From contig NZ_FXTY01000006.1 of assembly GCF_900182745.1 (NCBI RefSeq), positions 1-64,000 of the forward strand: DNA of 64,000 nucleotides, read 5' to 3'. Under the pieces are notes generated by a model, which made no database searches, was not told where the DNA came from, and saw only the letters and a list, made by a program, of their open reading frames with translations. This document shows positions 25,479 through 33,687 of this stretch, piece by piece (the first letter of the stretch is position 1; each line of letters starts with the position of its first letter). Both the position numbers and the translations under genes were made by a program. The stretch is from Shimia sagamensis. Its GTDB lineage: Bacteria > Pseudomonadota > Alphaproteobacteria > Rhodobacterales > Rhodobacteraceae.

Positions 25479-26475
25479 GATCTTCCAGAAGCGCTTTGGG
25501 CACCTCAACATAGCCGCGCTCTGTATTGCGCGCCCGCGCCTCAAACCGCCGTTGAGATGGCAACCGCGCACCCTGATCCAGAATATCCGCAAACAGCCGC
25601 TCCGCTCGGGCATTGTTATCAGCCACTCGCCCGCCGCTCAGGTGATACGGATCAAGCGCCAGAATGATCTGCCCATGATAGGGCGCACCACCCTGCCCTT
25701 CGGCAAACGCCATGCTTTGTGCACTGGTCAGATCATCAATCAGCGGCCCCGCCATCAGTTCAATCATGATCGACAGTGCGGAACCCTTGTAGCCACCAAA
25801 GGTCAACATCGCGCCATCCAGCGCCGCCTGCGGATCAATAGTTGGGTTGCCTTCATCATCTACTGCGACACCTTCCGGCAACGGCTTTCCAGCCCGCAGG
25901 TACAGTTCAATTTCCCCCCGCGCAAACCCGCTGGTGGCAAAATCAAACGTAAATGGATTTTTGCCCATACGTGGCCAGGAAAACGCCAACGGATTGGTCC
26001 CCAGAGTACCGCGTTTTCCTCCAGCCGGAGCGACCCAGGAATGGCTGGGTACCATCGACAACCCCGCCAAGCCTTCTTCAGACAACCGTTCCACCTCTGG
26101 CCAAAGCGCGGAGAAATGGAAGCAGTTGTTCACAGTCATCGCCGCCATGCCAAACTTGCGCGCCTTCTCGATCAATGTCGGCATCGCCTCATTCACCGCC
26201 AAAATAGACATCGCATCACGCGCATTTACCCGCACAATTGCACCCTCTGACGGATCAATATGCGGCAACGCATGCCCATCGATCTTTCCAGCCTTCATCG
26301 TTTGATGGCACATCAATAGGCGGAACAGCCCGTGGGACTGACAATCATCGCGCTGACATTGGAGAAGCATCTCGGCAATTGCTGCAGCGTGTCGGTCACC
26401 ATAACCAACGTCAGATAAGGTTTGCACCGCAAGCTGGCGCAGATCTTCCAGGGTGATTTGAGCCATTTCAGCCAT
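25459..26475 (-). CDS. Ldh/MDH-2 family NAD(P)H reductase (1-pyrroline-2-carboxylate reductase candidate)
   Basis: This 338-aa malate/lactate dehydrogenase-2 family protein (DpkA, YlbC type) has the substrate/catalytic block QCQRDDCQSHGLFRL with the conserved His. NCFHFSALWPEVERL, LGTNPLAFSWP and LTFGGYKGSALSIMIELM follow. DpkA-type members reduce cyclic imino acids. Here it likely makes L-proline from the product of 3-hydroxyproline dehydration. ATG 26475 was chosen because GGGAGAAG precedes it. An operator half-site lies 31 bp upstream, and it diverges from the GntR gene. Confidence 0.8.
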   Translation of the reverse strand: MAEMAQITLEDLRQLAVQTLSDVGYGDRHAAAIAEMLLQCQRDDCQSHGLFRLLMCHQTMKAGKIDGHALPHIDPSEGAIVRVNARDAMSILAVNEAMPTLIEKARKFGMAAMTVNNCFHFSALWPEVERLSEEGLAGLSMVPSHSWVAPAGGKRGTLGTNPLAFSWPRMGKNPFTFDFATSGFARGEIELYLRAGKPLPEGVAVDDEGNPTIDPQAALDGAMLTFGGYKGSALSIMIELMAGPLIDDLTSAQSMAFAEGQGGAPYHGQIILALDPYHLSGGRVADNNARAERLFADILDQGARLPSQRRFEARARNTERGYVEVPKALLEDLKKLGG

Positions 26476-26505
26476 CAATACTTCTCCCGCCAAATTTTAT
26501 GGATA

Positions 26506-26520
26506 TTGGATACAATAAAC
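26506..26520. promoter_or_regulatory. Partial operator TTGGATACAATAAAC
   Basis: The left half of the regulon palindrome (TTGGATACA) is intact and the right half is poor. It lies 31 bp before the reductase start in the reductase/GntR divergent region. Confidence 0.5.
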
Positions 26521-26587
26521 TCAAGCCGCACCACAAGCTGGAAAATTACCTCACGAACGCAAATCTTGTTGGAAAATCAGCATACAG

Positions 26588-26604
26588 CCGGTACCTGTAT
26601 CCAA
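26588..26604. promoter_or_regulatory. Operator half-site GTATCCAA before the regulator gene
   Basis: The right half (26597-26604) is perfect and the left half keeps only GG. It lies 28 bp before the regulator start, consistent with autoregulation. Confidence 0.5.
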
Positions 26605-26631
26605 AACACAGCTTTAAATGAAGGATACGGC

Positions 26632-27309
26632 ATGACTGGGAAGCGCGCGGTTACCAAACAGAGTCTGCCAGAGATGATCGCCAACGATCTACGTGAGCGC
26701 ATCCTTAGTGGCGACATGTCTGAAGGGGAACCAATCCGTCAGGAAGCACTTGCCGAGGAGTATGACGTCTCCCGCATGCCAATCCGCGAGGCTCTGAAAC
26801 GGCTCAATGCCGAAGGACTGATCCAATGGGCCAACAATCGTGGTGGCACTGTCACCAAGCACTCAATCGGCGAGATTGGTGAAATCTTTGACCTGCGCAT
26901 TCTGATCGAAACCGACCTCTTCCGTCGTGCAATACCGCAGATGTCGCTCGCCGATTTTGACAAGTGTGAGAACATCTTACAGCAGATGGAAACCTCGTAT
27001 GACGAGGATGATGTGGCACGCTGGGGAACGCTCAACCACGCGTATCACAGTGCACTTTACGCCGCTGCCGGACGTAGCCTTACCAAAGACATCCTTGACC
27101 GCATCAACATCCAATCCGACCGCTACGTGCGCCTACACCTTAGCGTCATGGAACAGCGCGAGCCGGCCAAGGAAGAGCACCGCAACCTGCTCAAACTAGC
27201 TCGGGAGCGAAACACTGATGCAGCCTGCGGCCTGCTTGCCGCACATATTGAGCGCACCAAGAACGAACTTCTTGAGCTGATCGAGGCAAAACGCGCAATC
27301 GAAACCTAA
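26632..27309 (+). CDS. GntR-family (FadR/FCD) transcriptional regulator of the hydroxyproline genes
   Basis: The 225-aa protein has an N-terminal winged helix (LRERILSGDMSEGEPIRQEA, EEYDVSRMPIREALKRLNAEGLI) and a helical FCD ligand domain (DLRILIETDLFRRAIPQ, LNHAYHSALYAAAG, EEHRNLLKLA). Metal-binding His residues of the FCD pocket are visible. ATG 26632 was chosen because the frame upstream lacks domain sequence. It sits among five copies of the TTGGATAC-type palindrome and is the obvious candidate to bind them, probably as a repressor released by a hydroxyproline or pyrroline effector. Confidence 0.85.
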   Translation: MTGKRAVTKQSLPEMIANDLRERILSGDMSEGEPIRQEALAEEYDVSRMPIREALKRLNAEGLIQWANNRGGTVTKHSIGEIGEIFDLRILIETDLFRRAIPQMSLADFDKCENILQQMETSYDEDDVARWGTLNHAYHSALYAAAGRSLTKDILDRINIQSDRYVRLHLSVMEQREPAKEEHRNLLKLARERNTDAACGLLAAHIERTKNELLELIEAKRAIET

Positions 27310-27354
27310 TTCCAAGTCGCTTTTTGCGGAACAGACTTGCTTGCGTCGATAAAT

Positions 27355-27369
27355 TGGATACAATATCCA
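27355..27369. promoter_or_regulatory. Operator TGGATAC-A-ATATCCA before the aldehyde dehydrogenase
   Basis: Fourteen of fifteen positions match the perfect palindrome at 16823. It lies 30 bp upstream of the dehydrogenase start. Confidence 0.75.
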
Positions 27370-27398
27370 CAAGCAATCTTTCAAACAGCGAGTCCCAC

Positions 27399-28913
27399 AT
27401 GACTTTTGTCCCTCACGGCAACCACCTCATTGCTGGCACCTGGGTGTCCGGCGGCGCCAAATTTCCATCTGAACCTGCGCACGGCCCAGCCCATGACTTC
27501 TCCATTGGCACTGTCAATAATGTTGACGCAGCTGTGCAAGCCGCCGAAGACGCCTTCTGGAGCTTTGGCTACTCGTCCCGCACCGAGCGCGCCGCCTTCC
27601 TGAACGCCATCGCCGATGAAATCGACGCGCGGGCTGAGGCTATCACCCAAATTGGCACCCAGGAAACCGGCCTGCCCGAAGCCCGCCTGCAAGGCGAGCG
27701 CGGCCGCACCACCGGTCAGCTGCGTCTGTTTGCCGAACACATCCTCAAAGGCGATTACCTCGATCTGCGCCACGACCCGGCCCTGCCCGATCGCGCACCA
27801 ATGCCGCGTCCCGAGCTCAAGATGATGCAGCGCCCCATTGGGCCTGTGGCCGTGTTTGGCGCGTCCAACTTCCCGCTGGCTTTTTCCACCGCAGGTGGTG
27901 ACACCGCCGCCGCATTGGCCGCTGGCTGCCCCGTTGTGGTGAAAGGCCACTCCGCGCATCCCGGCACCGGTGAAATCATCGCCGAAGCCATCCATGCGGC
28001 GATCAAATCTTGCGACCTGCACCCCGGTGTGTTCAGCCTGATCCAGGGTGGCAACCGCACTGTGGGTTCCGCTCTGGTGCAACACCCGCTGATCAAAGCG
28101 GTTGGTTTCACTGGCTCGCTCGCAGGTGGCCGTGCCCTGTTTGATCTCTGCGCCGCCCGCCCGGAACCAATCCCCTTCTTTGGCGAACTCGGCTCCGTGA
28201 ATCCCATGTTCATCTTTGAGAACGCGCTGGCCAACCGCCATGCTGAGCTCGCCACAGGTTGGGCTGGCTCTCTGACCATGGGCGCCGGCCAATTCTGCAC
28301 CAACCCCGGCATCGCTGTTGTGCTTGCTGGCTCGAACGCAGAAACCTTTGCGCAAGAAGCCACAGCCGCCCTCACCGATCAGCCAGAGCAAACCATGCTC
28401 ACGGACGGCATCGCCGCTGCCTACCGCAAAGGCCAAACTTTGGTCGCCGAAACCACCGGCGTGCAAGAGCTGTTAAAAACCAGCTGCGACCTGCGCGGCG
28501 CCACACCGTACCTCTACCAAACCACCGCACAGAACTGGCTGGCCAACGAAGTGCTGGGCGAGGAAGTCTTCGGCCCGCTTGGCGTGATCCTTGTCGCCGA
28601 CACCCTCGATGAAATGCGCGCCGTGGCCAAGCAACTGCAAGGTCAGCTCACCTGCACACTGCATATGGACGACGCTGACACCGAAGCCGCGCAAAGCCTG
28701 CTGCCCATTCTGGAACGCAAAGCTGGCCGCATTCTGGCCAACGGCTTCCCCACCGGCGTCGAGGTCAGCGACACCATGGTGCACGGCGGCCCTTACCCGG
28801 CCTCCACAAACTTTGGCGCCACCTCGGTGGGCACGCTCTCCATCCGCCGCTTCCTGCGTCCGGTCTGTTATCAGAACCTGCCAGCGGCTCTGGATCCAAC
28901 CACACAAACCTAA
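27399..28913 (+). CDS. 2-oxoglutarate semialdehyde (2,5-dioxovalerate) dehydrogenase
   Basis: This 504-aa aldehyde dehydrogenase is of the KGSADH branch. It has the catalytic Glu in FFGELGSVNPMF, the nucleophile Cys in GAGQFCTNPGIAVV, and FGASNFPLAFSTAGGDTAAALA in the cofactor site. It should oxidise 2-oxoglutarate semialdehyde to 2-oxoglutarate with NAD(P)+, the last step of hydroxyproline breakdown. It has its own operator-bearing promoter and a strong terminator, so it is a separate transcription unit of the regulon. ATG 27399 lacks a clear ribosome site. Confidence 0.88.
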   Translation: MTFVPHGNHLIAGTWVSGGAKFPSEPAHGPAHDFSIGTVNNVDAAVQAAEDAFWSFGYSSRTERAAFLNAIADEIDARAEAITQIGTQETGLPEARLQGERGRTTGQLRLFAEHILKGDYLDLRHDPALPDRAPMPRPELKMMQRPIGPVAVFGASNFPLAFSTAGGDTAAALAAGCPVVVKGHSAHPGTGEIIAEAIHAAIKSCDLHPGVFSLIQGGNRTVGSALVQHPLIKAVGFTGSLAGGRALFDLCAARPEPIPFFGELGSVNPMFIFENALANRHAELATGWAGSLTMGAGQFCTNPGIAVVLAGSNAETFAQEATAALTDQPEQTMLTDGIAAAYRKGQTLVAETTGVQELLKTSCDLRGATPYLYQTTAQNWLANEVLGEEVFGPLGVILVADTLDEMRAVAKQLQGQLTCTLHMDDADTEAAQSLLPILERKAGRILANGFPTGVEVSDTMVHGGPYPASTNFGATSVGTLSIRRFLRPVCYQNLPAALDPTTQT

Positions 28914-28951
28914 GACCCGGCCCACCGGGCCAAACCCAAAGACACCTCCCC

Positions 28952-28986
28952 AAAGGGCGGCATCACATCCGATGTCGCCCTTTTTT
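28952..28986 (+). terminator. Rho-independent terminator
   Basis: AAGGGCGGCATC pairs with GATGTCGCCCTT (one mismatch), followed by six T residues. It ends the dehydrogenase transcript. Confidence 0.9.
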
Positions 28987-29104
28987 GTATCTCCCCGCGC
29001 CTTTGGTCGCAGTTGCACTTTGTCCGCTTTCCAGTAGCTTACCGCAAAGACCCGCAGCCACTTTTAGCCAGAACTCTGTTTAGTCCCCAGTCGGAGCGAA
29101 CCTT

Positions 29105-30061
29105 ATGCGCCCCATTTCCCATGTTGACCGCGTTCTGGACGCTGCTTTTTCTCCCTCTGCCGCTGCACACTCCCGTCTTGCCGCCAGTTGGCGCCGCTCT
29201 GCCCACAAACACGGGCTGGATCCAGCTTCCAAGCGCGACGTGGCCCGCGTCACCCAAAACTGCCTCAAACACCGTCGAGCGTCCCTGGACACTTTCATGA
29301 CCGTTGCCGCCCCGCGTCTGGACTCGCTTTACGCTCTGGTCGGCCAATCCGGCTGTGGCGTGTTTCTGTCCGACGCCAAAGGCGTGATCCTGGATCAACG
29401 TCTCAGCGACGCGGACGCCCCCACCTTCGATCACTGGGGCCTGTGCAATGGTGCCGACTGGAGCGAAGCGCAGGAAGGCACCAATGGCATTGGCACCTGC
29501 CTCACCGAAGGCCGCCGCTTGATCATCCACCGCGACGAACACTTCTTTGCCTGCAACACCGGCATGAGCTGCATCGACGCCCCAATTTATGGCAGCGACG
29601 GCACAATTGTCGCCGCTCTGGACGTTTCCTCTGCCCGCGCGGATCAAACCGAAGCCTTCAACCGCCTGATCGCCGCACAGGTTGCCCAAACAGCCCGCGC
29701 CATCGAAGAAGCCCACTTCCGCGCCACTTTCCCCACCGCCCGCATTGTGGTGGCAGAAAGCGAAGACGCCGAGGCCGCCACCCTGCTTGCCATCGACAGC
29801 GATGATCTGGTGGTGGGCGCCACCCGCGAGGCCCGCCGCGTCTTTGGCATGGAAAGCAGCGCCGCGCTGACGCCGCGCCCAGCCGCAGACATCTTGGGGC
29901 GAGAAGACGGCCCCACCGGATTTGAAAAAGCCGAGCGCGCCGCCGTAGTTCGCGCCATCGCCCGCGCAGACGGCAACATCAGCCAGGCGGCGCGCCAGCT
30001 TGGCATTGGCCGCGCCACGCTCTATCGCCGCATGAAACGCCTCGGCCTTAACGAAACGTGA
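29105..30061 (+). CDS. AcoR-like activator: GAF plus Fis-type helix-turn-helix, no AAA+ domain
   Basis: The 318-aa protein has an N-terminal ASWRRSAHKHGLDPASKRDV region typical of AcoR/DhaR regulators. A GAF sensor follows (GCGVFLSDAKGVILDQRL, EGTNGIGTCLTEGRRLIIH, FACNTGMSCIDAPIYG). The C-terminal HTH_8 helix pair reads ERAAVVRAIARADGNISQAARQLGIGRATLYRRMKR (split here only for the reader: the helix spans the last 40 residues). The sigma-54-interacting AAA+ module of classical AcoR is absent, so it cannot drive sigma-54 open-complex formation in the usual way. It lies directly upstream of the aldehyde dehydrogenase it probably controls. Confidence 0.82.
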   Translation: MRPISHVDRVLDAAFSPSAAAHSRLAASWRRSAHKHGLDPASKRDVARVTQNCLKHRRASLDTFMTVAAPRLDSLYALVGQSGCGVFLSDAKGVILDQRLSDADAPTFDHWGLCNGADWSEAQEGTNGIGTCLTEGRRLIIHRDEHFFACNTGMSCIDAPIYGSDGTIVAALDVSSARADQTEAFNRLIAAQVAQTARAIEEAHFRATFPTARIVVAESEDAEAATLLAIDSDDLVVGATREARRVFGMESSAALTPRPAADILGREDGPTGFEKAERAAVVRAIARADGNISQAARQLGIGRATLYRRMKRLGLNET

Positions 30062-30067
30062 CCCCAT

Positions 30068-30087
30068 GTGTCTCACCCCTGAGACAC
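30068..30087. promoter_or_regulatory. Perfect palindrome GTGTCTCA-N4-TGAGACAC
   Basis: An 8-bp inverted repeat with a CCCC spacer lies between the regulator and the aldehyde dehydrogenase, about 100 bp before the latter's ATG. A TTGTACAA palindrome follows at 30093-30100. There is no T-run, so an operator is likelier than a terminator. Confidence 0.6.
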
Positions 30088-30189
30088 CTCGTTTGTACAA
30101 CCGTTTGCCCCCTCCCTGACGCGCACCTCCGCACACGCCATCCTCCCTGCAATCCGATCGGAGGAGATCGGACCTAGAGGAGGACCACT

Positions 30190-31713
30190 ATGAACGACAT
30201 GACCCACACCGAGACCGGCACCTACGTCTCGCCTTTTGCAGATCGCTACGACAATTTCATCGGCGGCGAATTTGTTGCACCGGTCAACGGCCGCTACTTT
30301 GACAACGTCACCCCGATCACCGGCGAGAAAGTCTGCGAAGTCGCCCGCTCCGACGCCGCCGACATCGAAAAAGCGCTGGACGCCGCGCACGCCGCCAAAG
30401 ACGCTTGGGGAAAGACCTCCGCGGCTGAGCGCTCCAACCTGCTGTTGAAAGTGGCTGACGCCATCGACGCCAACCTAGAGCGCCTCGCGCAAGCAGAGAC
30501 CTGGGACAACGGTAAACCAATCCGCGAAACCATGGCGGCTGACATTCCACTTTCCGCTGACCACTTCCGCTACTTCGCAGGCGTGCTGCGTGGTCAGGAA
30601 GGCAACATGTCCGAGATTGACGCGGACACCGTGGCGTATCACTTCCACGAGCCTCTGGGCGTTGTTGGTCAGATCATCCCATGGAACTTCTCCATCCTGA
30701 TGGCCGCTTGGAAACTGGCCCCTGCTCTGGCCGCAGGTAACTGCATCGTGCTGAAACCAGCTGAGCAAACCCCAGCCGCAATCATGATCCTTGCGGAAAT
30801 CATGTCCGAGTTCCTGCCAGCTGGTGTTCTGAACATCGTAAACGGCTACGGTGCCGAAGTGGGCGCCCCACTGGCAAGCTCCAAGCGTATCGCAAAGATC
30901 GCCTTCACTGGCTCCACCGCCACCGGCAAAAAGATCATGGAAGCGGCCACCGACAACCTGATCCCGGTCACGCTGGAACTGGGCGGCAAATCGCCAAACA
31001 TCTTCTTCTCTGATGTCATGGCCAAAGATGACGCCTTCCTAGACAAAGCGGTCGAAGGCTTTGTGCTGTTTGCCTTCAACCAAGGCGAAGTCTGCACCTG
31101 CCCGTCCCGTGCCCTGATCCAGGAAGACATCTACGAAGAGTTCATCAAACGTGCCATCGCCCGCGTTCAGGCCATCAAACAGGGCGACCCACGCAACCCG
31201 GAAACCATGGTTGGCGCACAGGCTTCCGTGGAACAGCAAGAGAAAATTCTCTCCTACCTGACCATCGGTGTGGAAGAAGGTGCCGAAGTGCTGACCGGTG
31301 GCGCAGCGGCCAAATTCAATGGTGAGCTTTCTGGCGGCAACTACATTCAGCCAACCATCCTGAAAGGCCACAATAAAATGCGTGTCTTCCAGGAAGAAAT
31401 CTTTGGCCCGGTTGTCTCCGTGACCACCTTCAAAACCGAAGAAGAAGCGCTCGAGATTGCCAATGACACCATGTACGGCCTCGGCGCCGGTGTTTGGTCA
31501 CGTGACGCCAACACCTGCTACCGCTTTGGCCGCGCCATCGAAGCTGGCCGTGTCTGGGTGAACAACTACCACGCCTACCCGGCCCACGCTGCCTTTGGTG
31601 GTTACAAACAGTCCGGTATTGGCCGCGAGAACCACAAAATGATGCTGGACCACTACCAGCAGACCAAGAACATCCTGATGAGCTACAACCCAAACAAGTT
31701 GGGCTTCTTCTAG
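30190..31713 (+). CDS. Aldehyde dehydrogenase (acetaldehyde dehydrogenase/ExaC-like)
   Basis: This 507-aa NAD+-dependent aldehyde dehydrogenase has the catalytic Glu in [11 protein letters not shown], Cys in [13 protein letters not shown], and the substrate-pocket blocks [20 protein letters not shown] and [17 protein letters not shown]. Length and the adjacent double-Cys (VCTC) match the acetaldehyde/ExaC group that is often paired with AcoR-like regulators. It follows AGAGGAGGACCACT. Likely substrates are acetaldehyde or other short aldehydes from alcohol oxidation. Confidence 0.9.
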   Translation: MNDMTHTETGTYVSPFADRYDNFIGGEFVAPVNGRYFDNVTPITGEKVCEVARSDAADIEKALDAAHAAKDAWGKTSAAERSNLLLKVADAIDANLERLAQAETWDNGKPIRETMAADIPLSADHFRYFAGVLRGQEGNMSEIDADTVAYHFHEPLGVVGQIIPWNFSILMAAWKLAPALAAGNCIVLKPAEQTPAAIMILAEIMSEFLPAGVLNIVNGYGAEVGAPLASSKRIAKIAFTGSTATGKKIMEAATDNLIPVTLELGGKSPNIFFSDVMAKDDAFLDKAVEGFVLFAFNQGEVCTCPSRALIQEDIYEEFIKRAIARVQAIKQGDPRNPETMVGAQASVEQQEKILSYLTIGVEEGAEVLTGGAAAKFNGELSGGNYIQPTILKGHNKMRVFQEEIFGPVVSVTTFKTEEEALEIANDTMYGLGAGVWSRDANTCYRFGRAIEAGRVWVNNYHAYPAHAAFGGYKQSGIGRENHKMMLDHYQQTKNILMSYNPNKLGFF

Positions 31714-31738
31714 GAACCGCCCCCCCGTGAGGAAACTT

Positions 31739-31768
31739 CCCCCGCTGCGTTTGTGGCGGGGGCTTTTT
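31739..31768 (+). terminator. Rho-independent terminator
   Basis: CCCCCGC and GCGGGGG form a 7-bp stem followed by CTTTTT. It ends the aldehyde dehydrogenase transcript, facing the convergent globin gene. Confidence 0.9.
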
Positions 31769-31772
31769 ATGC

Positions 31773-32180
31773 CTACTCTGACCCAGCGCCAATCATCACA
31801 TCAGACAGTGTCCCATAGGCTGCAATCCAGGCTGCTTGCACATCATCTGTGAACGCCTCCCCAAGCCCCTGACGCAACGCCCACATCAGCGCTTCACCGA
31901 CAAAGCGGTAATCTTCAGGCGTAACCTCATAATCAGTGTGACGCTGTCCCAATCCAACAACCGCAGGTAAAAACCGCCCCGGTGAATTGAGGCATTTCAT
32001 CACCAACTCTAACATCTGCATAAATTTCTTTTTTTGCTCCGCCATGTCTTCGGGAAACAGCGGTCGCAAGTGCGGCGCCAGATCAAAAAACCGACCGTAA
32101 AACAGACCCGCAATCGCCTCTGCATTTGGCGTTACCATCCGAAAGCTGCTCTGCACCAAATTGATCTGTTCCGGGGTCAT
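31773..32180 (-). CDS. Single-domain bacterial globin
   Basis: This 135-aa globin resembles the haem domain of flavohaemoglobin (Vitreoscilla type). It has FYGRFFDLAPHLRPLFP with the distal-side CD region, and LGQRHTDYEVTPEDYRFVGEALMWAL with the proximal His in GQRH. There is no reductase domain. It may bind oxygen or nitric oxide. A GGT/ACC palindrome lies upstream at 32200-32215. Confidence 0.88.
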   Translation of the reverse strand: MTPEQINLVQSSFRMVTPNAEAIAGLFYGRFFDLAPHLRPLFPEDMAEQKKKFMQMLELVMKCLNSPGRFLPAVVGLGQRHTDYEVTPEDYRFVGEALMWALRQGLGEAFTDDVQAAWIAAYGTLSDVMIGAGSE

Positions 32181-32199
32181 CTCAAGGATCCTTCACAAA

Positions 32200-32215
32200 G
32201 GTAGCAATTGTAACC
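32200..32215. promoter_or_regulatory. Imperfect palindrome GGTAGCAATTGTAACC before the globin gene
   Basis: Twelve of sixteen positions pair. It lies 20 bp upstream of the globin start and could be an operator for an Rrf2/NsrR- or Fnr-type regulator, but it matches no consensus closely. The rest of the 216-bp spacer has a 9-bp inverted repeat, GCGAAGTGA/TCACTTCGC (32339-32371), of unknown role. Confidence 0.3.
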
Positions 32216-32396
32216 TACACCAATTTCCACCCCGCGGCCCGAAATTTAACTTACGCAACAGCGGCCAAAGGTCTTACTGTTTCGCGTAAACAAAAACACT
32301 CGCGCCTCACTGGTCGGCCCATTCTGTGCCGCGCACCTGCGAAGTGACCCCGTGCCACAGTTTCACTTCGCAAGCCACGCACAGGCGCCTTTGGGC

Positions 32397-32618
32397 TTAT
32401 CGCGCTTGCGCCCGATACGCCTCCACAGGCAATCCACCAATGCCCCAATCTTCCAGCGCAACCTCATTGATGACAACAAAGGTGGTTGCCGGGCTTTTGC
32501 CAAGTACGTTCTTTAGCAGGTCCGTGACCCCCGCAATCAACTGGGCCTTTTGTTCCACGCTTGGGCCGTCACCATTCGGGCCACCTTCGCGGGTCACTTC
32601 AATATTCACATAAGGCAT
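32397..32618 (-). CDS. 4-oxalocrotonate tautomerase-family protein
   Basis: This 73-aa protein begins MPYVNIEVTREG, so Pro becomes the catalytic N-terminal residue after Met removal. ATG 32618 was chosen for that reason. The SVEQKAQLIAGVTDLLKNVLG helix and the FVVINEV strand are typical. It lies downstream of the NTF2-like and GST genes and may act on a keto-enol substrate. The specific substrate is unknown. Confidence 0.85.
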   Translation of the reverse strand: MPYVNIEVTREGGPNGDGPSVEQKAQLIAGVTDLLKNVLGKSPATTFVVINEVALEDWGIGGLPVEAYRAQAR

Positions 32619-32621
32619 CAA

Positions 32622-33002
32622 TCAATCCTCTAGCGGAACATAGGTGAAAACTTTGGTCACGATGCGCCAGCCAGACCCGTCATCAACAAGCGTGAGCACA
32701 TCCAAAAATGCACGCCCCATCATGCTCATATGTGCGGTAACATGCGCCAAACGCCCCCCTGGAAACGCAATTTCCAGCACATGTTCTTCGCGCGGATCAC
32801 CACGTTTGGCCGGTGGTTCGCGGCTGTCCACACGCTCCATGTATGTCTCCAGATCGAGACAAAGCTCATCCCCGTGAGTGGCGCAGACATAGGACAAACG
32901 CGGATGAAACACCCGGCGCAAAAGCGCACTGTCTGCCTGGTGCAGCCCCTCAAAGTACGTTTCCATCAGCAAGCTTACGGCTTTAAAATCAGCTGGTGTC
33001 AT
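32622..33002 (-). CDS. NTF2-like (SnoaL/lumazine-binding-type) protein
   Basis: The 126-aa alpha+beta protein has the NTF2-like pattern. An N-terminal helix (LLMETYFEGLHQADSALLRR) and VFHPRLSYV come first. C-terminal strands follow (HVLEIAFPGGRLAHVTAHMSM, FLDVLTLVDDGSGWRIVTKVF). Members of this Lumazine_bd_2-like group bind small ligands or act as lyases or isomerases. It overlaps the GST gene by 4 bp (ATGA) and precedes the tautomerase gene by 3 bp, so all three are one operon. Confidence 0.72.
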   Translation of the reverse strand: MTPADFKAVSLLMETYFEGLHQADSALLRRVFHPRLSYVCATHGDELCLDLETYMERVDSREPPAKRGDPREEHVLEIAFPGGRLAHVTAHMSMMGRAFLDVLTLVDDGSGWRIVTKVFTYVPLED

Positions 33003-33610
33003 TGGATCAGCCCCTCCGCTCGCATTGCGCGCTGAACCGAAGGGCGAGACGCCACACGGGTCACAAACGCTGCCAGAAGAGGCCAGCGCGTGATGTCGAT
33101 TTCGGTGAAGTTGGCCCAGTTTGAGACCACAAACAAATAGGCGTCAGCGACAGAAAACCGGTTAGAAACCAACCATTCTCGGCAATCTTTCAACTGCGTT
33201 TCAATCAGATCAAATTTGCCCGCGACTGCTGCGCGCGCGGTGTCTTTAGCAATCTCAGATGTGCCATTTCGAAACAATGGGCCAAATGCCTTGTGCAACT
33301 CAGTTCCTATCCAATTGAGCTGCTCGTTCACACGTGCGCGATCCAGCGTGCCCGCTGCTGGTGCCAAACCCGCCTCAGCGTTGCTATCCGCGATAAATTG
33401 CAAAATTGCCGGCCCTTCGGTCAGCACGCCGCCTGCATCCAACTCCAACGCGGGCACATATCCTTTTGCGTTGATCAAGTGATAGTCCGCGCCAGCTTCG
33501 GTGCGACCGGCATCGGTGTCCACCATTTCGATGTCATAGGCGAGCCCGGCTTCCTGCAAAATGATGTGGCTGGCCAGCGAGCAGGCACCGGGTTTGTAGT
33601 ACAGTTTCAT
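32999..33610 (-). CDS. Glutathione S-transferase (GstA-like)
   Basis: This 203-aa cytosolic GST has an N-terminal thioredoxin fold with KLYYKPGACSLASHIILQEAG, in which Cys is the beta-class active residue, and LTEGPAILQFIAD with the glutathione-binding E-S/G-P turn. A helical C-terminal domain follows. ATG 33610 is preceded by GGAG. It diverges from a LysR gene, which probably regulates this operon of GST, NTF2-like and tautomerase genes. Confidence 0.92.
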   Translation of the reverse strand: MKLYYKPGACSLASHIILQEAGLAYDIEMVDTDAGRTEAGADYHLINAKGYVPALELDAGGVLTEGPAILQFIADSNAEAGLAPAAGTLDRARVNEQLNWIGTELHKAFGPLFRNGTSEIAKDTARAAVAGKFDLIETQLKDCREWLVSNRFSVADAYLFVVSNWANFTEIDITRWPLLAAFVTRVASRPSVQRAMRAEGLIQ

Positions 33611-33687
33611 GGGATACTCCTGTGATAAAAGATGCCCCATGGCTAAACGCCGAAATCATAAATTGATAATATTGTGTTCTCACTTTA

